A stretch of 64,000 nucleotides of DNA from contig CALUHC010000035.1 of NCBI GenBank assembly GCA_944320355.1, positions 191,471 through 255,470 of the forward strand, written 5' to 3'. Positions 55,056-62,784 of the stretch are shown one piece after another. A program made the position numbers and the translations under genes. Every line of letters begins with the position of its first letter. Within the stretch, counting starts at the first letter, position 1. Under the pieces are notes generated by a model. It had not been told where the DNA came from, did not search any database, and saw only the letters and a program-made list of their open reading frames with translations. Origin of the DNA: an uncultured Prevotella sp. (GTDB lineage Bacteria > Bacteroidota > Bacteroidia > Bacteroidales > Bacteroidaceae).

Positions 55056-55664
55056 ATGTCATTCACAGAACATTGCAACTCAATCTTCGACAAGGTGATA
55101 GCCGACTACCACTTGCTCGACAACGTTGACACACCTGTCCAGAACCCATACAGCAGGGACTCCATAGACCACAGCCTGTACACGAAGTGCTGGATAGACA
55201 CGGTTCAATGGCACCTGGAGGACCTCATACGCGACCCGCACATCGACCCTGACGAGGCGCTCGCGCTGAAACGGCGCATAGACCGCAGCAACCAGGACCG
55301 CACGGACCTCGTGGAGCACATCGACAGCTACTTCCGCCAGACCTACAGCGAGGTGAAGCCACTGCCCGACGCGCGGCTCAACACCGAGAGCCCGGCGTGG
55401 GCCATAGACCGGCTCTCCATCCTTGCGCTCAAAATCTACCACATGAGGGAGGAGGCCGAGCGCGCCGACGCACCGGCAGAGCACCGCGCCCGCTGCGCGG
55501 CCAAGCTGCAAGTGCTGCTCGAACAGCGCGAAGACCTCTCGCTGGCCATAGACCAGCTGCTCGAGGACATCGCCGAAGGGCGCAAGTACATGAAGGTGTA
55601 CAGGCAGATGAAGATGTATAACGACCCGGCCACCAACCCCGTGCTATATGGCAAGAAAGGCTGA
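55056..55664 (+). CDS. DUF4254 protein
   Basis: The 202-residue, mostly helical cytoplasmic protein matches DUF4254. The signature begins FTEHCNSIFDKVIADYH, with LYTKCWIDTVQWHLEDLIRD, ESPAWAIDRLSILALKIYHM and RQMKMYNDPATNP following. Function is unknown; in Bacteroidetes it commonly lies next to a GT9 heptosyltransferase-like gene, as here (81 bases apart). A role in lipopolysaccharide core assembly is a guess from that context. Confidence 0.85.
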   Translation: MSFTEHCNSIFDKVIADYHLLDNVDTPVQNPYSRDSIDHSLYTKCWIDTVQWHLEDLIRDPHIDPDEALALKRRIDRSNQDRTDLVEHIDSYFRQTYSEVKPLPDARLNTESPAWAIDRLSILALKIYHMREEAERADAPAEHRARCAAKLQVLLEQREDLSLAIDQLLEDIAEGRKYMKVYRQMKMYNDPATNPVLYGKKG

Positions 55665-55745
55665 CGGCCTGGCACGGACCGCACCCACGGCCGCCGGAAC
55701 GGGGGCGAGGAGCGTGGCCGGCCACAACGAAAAGCAAGCTGAGGG

Positions 55746-56831
55746 ATGAAGAAAGAGCACATCCTCATAATAAGGTTCTCGTCGCTCGGCGACGTGGCCA
55801 TGACCGTGCCTGTGGTCTATTCGCTGGCCAAGGCCTACCCGCAGGTGCGCATAACGGTGCTGAGCAGGGCCTACGCACGGGCTTTCTTCGAGGACCTGGC
55901 ACCCAACGTGAGCTTCATGGAGGCCGACGTGAAGCGCGAGTACCACGGAGTGCGCGGGCTGAACGCCCTATACCGGCGGCTGACGGCCAAGAACTTCACT
56001 GCCGTGGCCGACTTCCACGACGTGCTGCGCTCGGAATACCTGCGCATGAGATTCACCATAGACCGCTACAAGGTGGCCCACGTGGACAAGCACCGCAAGC
56101 TGCGGCGCCTGCTCACGGCGCAGAACAGCAAGCGCGTGGTGCAGCTGCCGACGCCTTTCATGGGCTATGCCGACACGCTGGCGCGGCTGGGCTATCCCGT
56201 CACGCTGGGCTTCCGGTCCATCTTCCCGCCCGAAGGCGGCAACCTGAACCTGCTGCCCGCCATCATCGGGGCGAAGAAAAACTACGAGCAGTGGATAGGC
56301 ATCGCCCCCTTTGCCGCCCACGCCGGCAAGGTATATCCGCCACGGCTGATGCTCCGCGTCATAGAGATGGTGGCCGAGAGGCATCCCAAGGCCCGGCTGT
56401 TCCTGTTCGGGCGTGGGCAGGAAGAGGAGAAAACATTTCCCGAGTGGTGCGCCGCCGAGCCCCGCTGCGTGCATGTGGCACGCCACCTTGAGGCCATGCA
56501 ACAGGAGCTCATACTCATGAGCCACCTCGACCTGATGCTCTCGATGGACAGCGCGAATATGCACCTTGCCTCGGTGGTGGGCACACCGGTGGTCAGCGTG
56601 TGGGGAGCCACGCACCCCGCGGCCGGGTTCATGGGATGGAACCAAACTCCCGACCGCGCCGTGCAGATAGACCTGCCGTGCCGCCCGTGCAGCATCTACG
56701 GCAACAAGCCATGCCTGCGCGGCGACTTTGCCTGCATGAAGAACATCCCGCCGGAGCAAATCGTGGAGCGGATGGAGTTCGTGCTGGCCAAGACGGGGCA
56801 GAAAACGGAACGCGACAAAGACGGAGAGTGA
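55746..56831 (+). CDS. GT9 glycosyltransferase (heptosyltransferase family)
   Basis: The 361-residue GT-B enzyme starts ILIIRFSSLGDVAMTVPVVY, the exact family signature. The sugar-nucleotide lobe has SHLDLMLSMDSANMHLASVV and GTPVVSVWGATHPAAGF. Heptosyltransferases add heptose to the inner core of lipopolysaccharide on the cytoplasmic face. The cysteine cluster near the end (LPCRPCSIYGNKPC) is typical of Bacteroidetes members. It is in one unit with DUF4254 and probably the rubredoxin gene 38 bases downstream. Confidence 0.92.
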   Translation: MKKEHILIIRFSSLGDVAMTVPVVYSLAKAYPQVRITVLSRAYARAFFEDLAPNVSFMEADVKREYHGVRGLNALYRRLTAKNFTAVADFHDVLRSEYLRMRFTIDRYKVAHVDKHRKLRRLLTAQNSKRVVQLPTPFMGYADTLARLGYPVTLGFRSIFPPEGGNLNLLPAIIGAKKNYEQWIGIAPFAAHAGKVYPPRLMLRVIEMVAERHPKARLFLFGRGQEEEKTFPEWCAAEPRCVHVARHLEAMQQELILMSHLDLMLSMDSANMHLASVVGTPVVSVWGATHPAAGFMGWNQTPDRAVQIDLPCRPCSIYGNKPCLRGDFACMKNIPPEQIVERMEFVLAKTGQKTERDKDGE

Positions 56832-56869
56832 CAACAATTACATAAACACAATCTTAAAAAACAACATTT

Positions 56870-57034
56870 ATGAAGAAGTACATTTGCGAGACCTGCGGTT
56901 ACATATACGACCCCGCAGAAGGCGATCCCGATAGCAACATCGCCCCCGGAACAGCGTTTGAAGACCTGCCCGACGACTGGGTATGCCCACTTTGCGGCGT
57001 CGGCAAGGAAGACTTCAAGCCGGTTGACGAATAA
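56870..57034 (+). CDS. Rubredoxin
   Basis: The 54-residue protein is a complete rubredoxin, a small electron carrier with one iron bound by four cysteines. Both knuckles are present: [16 protein letters not shown] (Cys6, Cys9) and [13 protein letters not shown] (Cys39, Cys42). The length is typical (about 53). The start is the ATG at 56870. A strong terminator follows 15 bases after the stop. In anaerobes rubredoxin feeds rubrerythrin or other oxygen-defence enzymes, none of which is visible here. Confidence 0.95.
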   Translation: MKKYICETCGYIYDPAEGDPDSNIAPGTAFEDLPDDWVCPLCGVGKEDFKPVDE

Positions 57035-57049
57035 ACACGCCCAAAGAAA

Positions 57050-57081
57050 GGCTGCGCAGCACACGATGCGCAGCCTTTTTT
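57050..57081 (+). terminator. Rubredoxin gene terminator
   Basis: GGCTGCGCA and TGCGCAGCC form a perfect 9-bp stem followed by six T. Confidence 0.9.
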
Positions 57082-57147
57082 AGTCCCCTCCAACCTCTCC
57101 CTGTGGGGGAATCTGCCAAGCCAAAATAGGCTGTTAGAACCCTAAAA

Positions 57148-57337
57148 CCAAATCGGTCATTAGACCGCCAGGAATATATTTTTGTTACTTTTCAGGCCTT
57201 CCAAGTGCTTTCGCCCTGCCAGCGGCATCTTGTCTGCCGCTCTGTCTCGACGTAGCCCGCTACGCCTTCGACAAAGGCGACTGCCAATCTGCACGCCGGC
57301 AAGACGAAAGCACTTTGGACTATAATGACCGATTTGG
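57148..57337. mobile_element. MITE-like element with 15-bp perfect inverted ends
   Basis: CCAAATCGGTCATTA (57148-57162) and TAATGACCGATTTGG (57323-57337) are exact inverse copies. A second pair lies inside (CCAAGTGCTTTCG and CGAAAGCACTTTGG). The core has CTCGACGTAGCCCGCTACGC. It encodes nothing. Related sequence occurs at 17632-17661 (ends) and about 9385-9475 (core). Confidence 0.7.
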
Positions 57338-57427
57338 GCTAAACAATCTCATTCTGTCGCAGCGCGGACAGGCCGCCGTCCATGCGCTTTTTGACTCTTA
57401 ACCCTTAACTTTTACCTTTCTCCTTTG

Positions 57428-57645
57428 CTTGCATATATGCGACTAAAAACGGGCACTGCCTCCTTGACTTTCCGTATGTGCCGTTTCAGAACGTGAAACG
57501 GCTCGTTTTGCATTGCAATATGGCCCGTTTCGGGCGATGAAACGTGCCGTTCTGCAAGCCAGAACGGCACATTTTGCAAACCGTTGAGTATCAGCCGATT
57601 ATCCAAGACATGGCTTATCGCTGCCTTTAACATAAAAATGTTAAC
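57428..57645 (+). repeat. Type A palindrome-array element, copy A6
   Basis: CTTGCATATATGCGACTA opens it. Palindromes start at 57473, 57495, 57517, 57539 and 57561. Then come TTGAGTATCA and TTTAACATAAAAATGTTAAC at 57626-57645. Convergent gene context. Confidence 0.85.
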
Positions 57646-57778
57646 GCCGGCACACGGCATCAAGCGCCAACATGACGCATGGGCTGTCTGCGGATAATCG
57701 TGTTTTCTAATGTCCTTCAACTTCCCGAGCGGGATGAAACGGAGCGATAGCTCCACTAACCTCTTTAACTTCCAAGAC

Positions 57779-58321
57779 TCACTCCTGCCCGCCCAGCATC
57801 ATCCTCTCGGCGAAGCGGTAGATTATTATGCCCGCCGTGACCGACACGTTCATGGAGTGCTTGGTGCCGAACTGAGGTATCTCAAGGCACCCGTCGCACA
57901 GGTCGATGACCTCCTGGTGGACTCCCTTCACCTCGTTGCCCAGCACAACGGCGTAGCGCACCCCGCGCTCGGGGCTGAACTCGTGCAGCTTTGTGCTGCC
58001 CTCGGCCTGCTCCACGGCCAGCACGCGGCAGCCCCCGGCCCTCAGCCGGGCCACGGCCTCGGCGGCCGTGGGGCAGTAGTGCCACTCCACGCTGTCCTCC
58101 GCGCCGAGGGCTGTCTTGTGTATCTCGGTGGCAGGGGGCGTGGCGCTGATGCCGCAGAGCCACACCGCCTCTATGCGGAAAGCGTCGCCCGTGCGGAACA
58201 CGCTGCCCACATTGTACATCGACCGCACGTCATCGAGCACGACGGTGAGCGGCATCTTCTCCGCCTCCTTGAACTCATCGACCGTCAGCCGGCCCATCTC
58301 TATCGTCCTTAGCTTTCTCAT
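57779..58321 (-). CDS. SpoU/TrmH-family RNA 2'-O-methyltransferase
   Basis: The 180-residue SPOUT methylase has all three family motifs: VRSMYNVGSVFRTGDAF (motif 1, about 32-48), YAVVLGNEVKGV (motif 2) and IPQFGTKHSMNVSVTAGI (motif 3), which together form the SAM-binding knot. It would methylate a ribose 2'-OH in tRNA or rRNA; the target is not predictable. It lies 10 bases after the EamA gene, as the last gene of the yjbQ-eamA-spoU unit. Confidence 0.92.
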   Translation of the reverse strand: MRKLRTIEMGRLTVDEFKEAEKMPLTVVLDDVRSMYNVGSVFRTGDAFRIEAVWLCGISATPPATEIHKTALGAEDSVEWHYCPTAAEAVARLRAGGCRVLAVEQAEGSTKLHEFSPERGVRYAVVLGNEVKGVHQEVIDLCDGCLEIPQFGTKHSMNVSVTAGIIIYRFAERMMLGGQE

Positions 58322-58331
58322 ACAGCCTCCG

Positions 58332-59246
58332 TCAACTCATGTCTTTATGCCTGCGGGCCACGGGAACGCGGCTCAGCAGCGGCCGCGCCACTATCAGCGT
58401 GACGGCCACGAGAATCATGGCCGCGCCGAGAAGGATGCGCCCTGTCACCTGCTCGCCGAACACAACGGCACCTATCACCAGGGCCGTGACCGGCTCCAGC
58501 GCGCCGATGATGGCGCTGTAGGTCGGCCCCACGTTCTTTATGGCTATGTTGATGAACAGTATCGGGATGATGGTCGGCACGAGGCCAATGCCCAGCACGT
58601 TGCCCAGGCAGGCGGCGGTCGGCGCGAGCGGGTGCAGGTTGGCGCCGAAGCCTGTGAGCGCGAAGAACAGCGCGGCACCCGCGGCGAGCACCCAGAACGT
58701 CATGCGGGCCGACGGGACGGTGCGCAATACGGAGTGGTCGACACCGACGATGTAGACGGCGTAGCACAGCGAAGACAGCGCCACGAGCGACAGCCCCACC
58801 GCGCTCAGCGCCGTCTGGCCGTCTCCCTTGTAGAGCATGGCAATGCCAGCCAGGGCCATGCCTATGCAACCGTATGTCAGCAACGACGCCCGCTCGTGGA
58901 AGAACAGCGCCATGATCACCGCCACGAGTATCGGGTAGATGAACAATATGGAGCAGGCTATGCCCGCGTCCATGTAGAGGAAGCTCTGGTATAGCGTCTG
59001 CGACGACATGGCGAACACCACCCCGGCCAGCGCCAGCGTGCCCATCTCGCGGCGGCCCACCCTGAGGCTGCGCCCGGAGAGCAGCATAGCAGCCCCCAAC
59101 ACGAGCGCGGCTATGGCGAAACGGTAGAAGAGCACCGACTCCACGTCCATGCCCTGGGCGTAGAGGTTGAGCGAGAAGAGCGGGTTGGTGCCGTAGGCCA
59201 CGGCGGCTATTACGCCGCAGGCCGACCCTTTCAGCGTGCTATTCAT
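58332..59246 (-). CDS. EamA/DMT family transporter
   Basis: The 304-residue inner-membrane protein has ten predicted membrane segments in two EamA repeats (first about 8-140, second about 155-285). The segments YGTNPLFSLNLY and PTYSAIIGALEPVTALVIGA are characteristic; the latter is the typical conserved end of repeat two. DMT exporters or importers carry amino acids or metabolites. Its start overlaps the yjbQ stop by 8 bases. Confidence 0.9.
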   Translation of the reverse strand: MNSTLKGSACGVIAAVAYGTNPLFSLNLYAQGMDVESVLFYRFAIAALVLGAAMLLSGRSLRVGRREMGTLALAGVVFAMSSQTLYQSFLYMDAGIACSILFIYPILVAVIMALFFHERASLLTYGCIGMALAGIAMLYKGDGQTALSAVGLSLVALSSLCYAVYIVGVDHSVLRTVPSARMTFWVLAAGAALFFALTGFGANLHPLAPTAACLGNVLGIGLVPTIIPILFINIAIKNVGPTYSAIIGALEPVTALVIGAVVFGEQVTGRILLGAAMILVAVTLIVARPLLSRVPVARRHKDMS

Positions 59247-59670
59247 CGTCGCTTCCTTCCCCTATTATGGTGGCCACGAGCGTGCGCGGCCCGCCGCAGT
59301 CACGGTATTCGCACAGGTATATGCCCTGCCATGTGCCAAGGTTCAGCCTGCCCCCGGTGATGGGCAGGGTGAGGCTCACGCCCGTGAGCACCGACTTGGC
59401 GTGGCTCGGCATATCGTCGGGCCCCTCCATGGTATGCGTGTAGCAGGCCCTTCCCTCGGGCACCATGCCGTCAAAGATGGCGCGCAGGTCGCGGCGCACA
59501 TCCGGGTCGGCGTTCTCGTTGACGCACAGTCCGCACGAAGTGTGCTTCACAAAGAGGTTGAGCAGCCCCGCGCGCGGCAGCGGCGGCAGCGCGGCCATGA
59601 CCTCGCGCGTTATCAGGTGGAAGCCCCTCGGGCGGGCCGCGAGCCTTATTTCCGTTTGCAATGTCTTCAT
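59239..59670 (-). CDS. YjbQ family protein (UPF0047)
   Basis: The 143-residue product matches the UPF0047/YjbQ family, some members of which show weak thiamine phosphate synthase activity. Signatures are VKHTSCGLCVNENADPDVRRD and GTWQGIYLCEYRDCGGPRT, which place the conserved histidine, cysteine and glutamate residues. Cytoplasmic. I chose the ATG at 59668-59670; its promoter box lies 21 bases upstream, which rules out the longer frame. Confidence 0.88.
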   Translation of the reverse strand: MKTLQTEIRLAARPRGFHLITREVMAALPPLPRAGLLNLFVKHTSCGLCVNENADPDVRRDLRAIFDGMVPEGRACYTHTMEGPDDMPSHAKSVLTGVSLTLPITGGRLNLGTWQGIYLCEYRDCGGPRTLVATIIGEGSDDE

Positions 59671-59690
59671 CTCTTTTCTTTTTGCGGCTG

Positions 59691-59698
59691 CAAAATTA
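59691..59698 (-). promoter_or_regulatory. yjbQ operon promoter, minus-7 box
   Basis: TAATTTTG on the minus strand followed by C. Confidence 0.65.
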
Positions 59699-59874
59699 GT
59701 AAAATTCCGCAGCGCAGGCACCAACAATCGCAAGTTTTTTGGCCTCTGCGGCGGCATTGTGCTTGTTTAACAGCTTCTTAACACGGCTTAAACCGCAGGG
59801 TAACACCGCCGCGCTACCTTTACCGCGCCGCAGAAGGCAATAAGTAATGCCGTTGCGGCGTTATTATAAAATAT

Positions 59875-60993
59875 ATGAGAGTACTGTTCATTGTGCAGGG
59901 CGAGGGCCGCGGACACCTCACGCAGGCCATCACTATGGAAGCCCTGCTGCGCGCCTCGGGCCACGAGGTGGCAGAGGTATTGGTGGGCAAGAGCAACTCG
60001 CGCGAGCTGCCCGCCTTCTTCACCCGCGGCATCAAGGCCCCGGTGAGCCGCTTCGACAGCCCCAACTTCCTGCCCACGGCGGCCAACAAACGCAGCAGCC
60101 TGCCGCGCAGCGTGGCCTACAACGTGACGCGGTTGCCGGCGTTCGCACGCAGCGTGAGGATGCTACACAGGCGCATCTGCCGCGGCGACGTGGACCTTGT
60201 GGTCAACTTCTACGAGCTGCTCACGGGCATCACCTACTTCCTTTTCCGCCCCGCCGTGCCGCAGGTGAGCATAGGCCACCAGTACTTGTTCCTGCACCGC
60301 GACTTCAGCCTGCCCTCCGCCGACCGCGCCAGCCTCGCCCTTTTGCGCCTCTTCACCCGCGCCACGGCGCTCGGGGCCACGGCGCGGCTGGCCCTGTCGT
60401 TCCGCCCCATGGCCGCCGACGCCGCCCGGCGCATCACCGTGGTGCCGCCGCTGCTGCGCCGCGAGGTGCTGGGCTTGAGGCCGGAGGCGGGCGGCCACAT
60501 CCACGGATACATGGTCAACGCCGGCTTCGCACGCAGCGTAAGTGAGTGGCACGCGGCCCATCCCGGCGTGCCGCTGCGCTTCTTCTGGGACAAGCGCGGC
60601 GCGGCCGAGGTGACGCGGGTTGACGACACGCTCGAGTTCCACCTCATAGACGACCGCAAGTTCCTGCGCTCGCTGGCCTCGTGCCGCGCCTACGCCACCA
60701 CGGCGGGCTTCGAGTCGGTGTGCGAAGCCATGTACCTTGGCAAGCCCATCCTCATGGTTCCGGCGCACATAGAGCAGGACTGCAACGCCCACGACGCCTG
60801 CCGCTGCGGCGCGGGCATAGTGGCCGACGACTTCGACCTGGGCCGCCTGGCCGCCTTCGCCGCCTCTTACACACCCCCGGAGGGCTTCCGCAGCTGGGCC
60901 GAGAGCAGCGCGGCGCGCATAGTGCCGTGCCTTGAGAAGGCGGCTGAGACCGTGCCCGTATATCCCCTTTCGCTCGGAACGCTGTTCAAGTAG
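59875..60993 (+). CDS. GT-B glycosyltransferase, MurG/GT28-like
   Basis: The 372-residue protein starts RVLFIVQGEGRGHLTQAITM, the Gly-rich donor/acceptor loop of MurG-like enzymes. The second lobe has YATTAGFESVCEAMYLGKPI and LMVPAHIEQDCNAHDA, the UDP-sugar binding region of this fold. It is not MurG itself (no dcw context, divergent N-half). Products of this subfamily glycosylate lipids or natural products. The donor is unknown. A near-consensus box TACCTTTA lies at 59815. Confidence 0.82.
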   Translation: MRVLFIVQGEGRGHLTQAITMEALLRASGHEVAEVLVGKSNSRELPAFFTRGIKAPVSRFDSPNFLPTAANKRSSLPRSVAYNVTRLPAFARSVRMLHRRICRGDVDLVVNFYELLTGITYFLFRPAVPQVSIGHQYLFLHRDFSLPSADRASLALLRLFTRATALGATARLALSFRPMAADAARRITVVPPLLRREVLGLRPEAGGHIHGYMVNAGFARSVSEWHAAHPGVPLRFFWDKRGAAEVTRVDDTLEFHLIDDRKFLRSLASCRAYATTAGFESVCEAMYLGKPILMVPAHIEQDCNAHDACRCGAGIVADDFDLGRLAAFAASYTPPEGFRSWAESSAARIVPCLEKAAETVPVYPLSLGTLFK

Positions 60994-61024
60994 CGCGCCA
61001 AAGCCCGCCCCACGCCCGGCAACG

Positions 61025-61573
61025 TCACGGCGCGGAGGCCCCGCCCATGATGCGCAGAGCCTCGCCAGCCTCGCGCTCGCGGGCCACATAGCGCACGAAC
61101 TCCATGCCGAACGACCGCCACCGGTAGTCGGCCACGAGGCAGCGGCCGCTGCGCTCGGACTCGACAACGCGCAGCACGCCCTCGGAGGGCACGAAGCTGA
61201 AGTCAACGACAGGCCGCCCCAGCCGCGAGCCGAGCCACAGAGGCCGCACGTGGCCGCGGTAGTTCTTGTAGACAAACACGCGGCGGCGCACCACCGGGTC
61301 GTAGCGCGTGCTCTTCTCCACGCCCACTATGGCATCGTCAGAGCCGTCGCCGTTGACATCGGCCACCTGGAAGCGGTACACCGGCCACGGCAGTTCCCAC
61401 TTGCTGCCGCCTATGCGCAGCACGCTGAGCGTGTCGCTGACGCGCTCCATCACAAACGAACCGCACCCCGGCCCGCCTCCCGCCTGGGCCACGGCAGGCA
61501 CAGCACGCGCCGCGAGACCCACTGTCACAGACAGCAAGACCGCCCACGGCGCACAACAACAACCATGCATCAT
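61025..61573 (-). CDS. Small exported protein with FG-GAP/EF-like motif
   Basis: The 182-residue protein has a probable signal peptide (about 1-30) and a single calcium-loop segment FQVADVNGDGSDDAIVGVE, as in FG-GAP/VCBS repeats. The remainder is beta-rich (VRRRVFVYKNYRGHVRPLWL). I do not recognise a named family; similar single-repeat proteins are widespread in Bacteroidales. Start choice between adjacent ATGs (61573, 61570, 61582) is uncertain. It lies convergent to the glycosyltransferase gene, 31 bases away. Confidence 0.65.
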   Translation of the reverse strand: MMHGCCCAPWAVLLSVTVGLAARAVPAVAQAGGGPGCGSFVMERVSDTLSVLRIGGSKWELPWPVYRFQVADVNGDGSDDAIVGVEKSTRYDPVVRRRVFVYKNYRGHVRPLWLGSRLGRPVVDFSFVPSEGVLRVVESERSGRCLVADYRWRSFGMEFVRYVAREREAGEALRIMGGASAP

Positions 61574-61687
61574 ATTCCACATTATATTATATCTGAAACC
61601 CAACCGCACACCCGGCGACGGCACGCACCACCACCCTTGTTTTTTGATTTCCGGCGCGCGGCCCCACCGGCGCAACGGTCTTTGCAA

Positions 61688-61822
61688 CTGCCTGATAATC
61701 AACAGCCTTGCGAAACATGCCGTTTTGGCCTCCAAAACGGCACGTTTCATCGCCAGAAACAGGCCGTTTCGCCGTGCAAAACGACCCGTTTCGCAAAGCC
61801 GTCCGGCAGGCTTTGATTTTTG
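61688..61822 (+). repeat. Type B palindrome-array element, copy B6
   Basis: CTGATAATCAACAGCC opens it. Palindromes start at 61712, 61734, 61756 and 61778. It ends with GGCAGGCTTTGATTTTTG, identical to copy B1. Confidence 0.85.
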
Positions 61823-61876
61823 GCACGCGCCGACCCGGTTTCCACATAGCCTGCCCACGCTCCGCCCGGGGTGTAG

Positions 61877-62626
61877 TCACAGCTCGAAGTGCTGGTAGTC
61901 CTTGACGCTGCGCCACGCCCCTCCCCAGCGGAATCCGGCGGCGGTGAACAGCCGGTAGGCCGCGTCGCTGCGGTCTATCTTGCAGGGAATGTCCGTGCGG
62001 CGGTCGCGGTCGAAAGCGTACTTGCGCCCGGTCGAAGGCTCCACGTGGAACGTTCCGTCGCGCCTGCGGCGCACGTATGGGTTGTAGAGCGGGTTTATGT
62101 CTATGGCCAGCCCCAGCCCGTGCTTCGACACCCGGCTGCGCGAGCCTGTCTGGAAGCGAAAGTTGAAGCACGAGGTGTTGTTGTCCCGCATGGCTGCCTC
62201 GTCGTCGCCGCCATACTCATCGATGAGCACCATGCGCCCAATGCGGTAGCCCCGCTCGTAGAGACGGCGGAAGATGTCCACCACCCGCGCCGCGATCGTG
62301 GCGTTGACCACCATCTCCCCCATCTGCGCCCGCCCCTCGGCGTTGCGGTGGAGCAGCCTCAGGTAGCGCAGCTGGCTGCGCTTCAGTGGGCAGCCCTCGC
62401 GCCACGAGCGCCCCCTCATGCGGGCGAACGTCTCGTCGCTTATCCGCTCCGAGGCGAAACAACGGTCTAACCCGGCGGCGGCCACGGCCTCGTCGCTCAC
62501 CACCTCGCCCGCCTTCCACACCCCGGGAAAACCGTCCGCCGCGCCGCCATCGGCCGCGCCGTCGGCGCGCGCCGCCACCACGGCCGCCCACAGGGCCGCC
62601 GCCACAAGCCAGAATCTCAGTCCCAT
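61877..62626 (-). CDS. M15 family metallopeptidase (D-Ala-D-Ala carboxypeptidase-like)
   Basis: The 249-residue exported protein has a signal peptide (about 1-21, LRFWLVAAALWAAVVAARA). The M15 zinc motif is visible as SKHGLGLAIDINP (His and Asp ligands) and the late DYQHFEL (third ligand). Such enzymes trim peptidoglycan stem peptides in the periplasm. The start is the ATG at 62624-62626; the frame continues upstream past a stretch without similarity. Monocistronic. Confidence 0.88.
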   Translation of the reverse strand: MGLRFWLVAAALWAAVVAARADGAADGGAADGFPGVWKAGEVVSDEAVAAAGLDRCFASERISDETFARMRGRSWREGCPLKRSQLRYLRLLHRNAEGRAQMGEMVVNATIAARVVDIFRRLYERGYRIGRMVLIDEYGGDDEAAMRDNNTSCFNFRFQTGSRSRVSKHGLGLAIDINPLYNPYVRRRRDGTFHVEPSTGRKYAFDRDRRTDIPCKIDRSDAAYRLFTAAGFRWGGAWRSVKDYQHFEL

Positions 62627-62695
62627 ATCATCTTTTTTGGCCGTAAAGTTACGAAAAAAGTGCATCATCAAGTTGCCTTGTCGCCGAAAAAACAG

Positions 62696-62703
62696 TATAT
62701 TTG
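62696..62703 (+). promoter_or_regulatory. Nitroreductase promoter, minus-7 box
   Basis: TATATTTG followed by C, about 80 bases before the start. Confidence 0.6.
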
Positions 62704-62784
62704 CATAAGACAATCCGCAAGCTAGGCCCTGGGGCAGACCCCAGCCCGCTCACGCTTGCACCATATTTGCAATGAAAAAGACAG

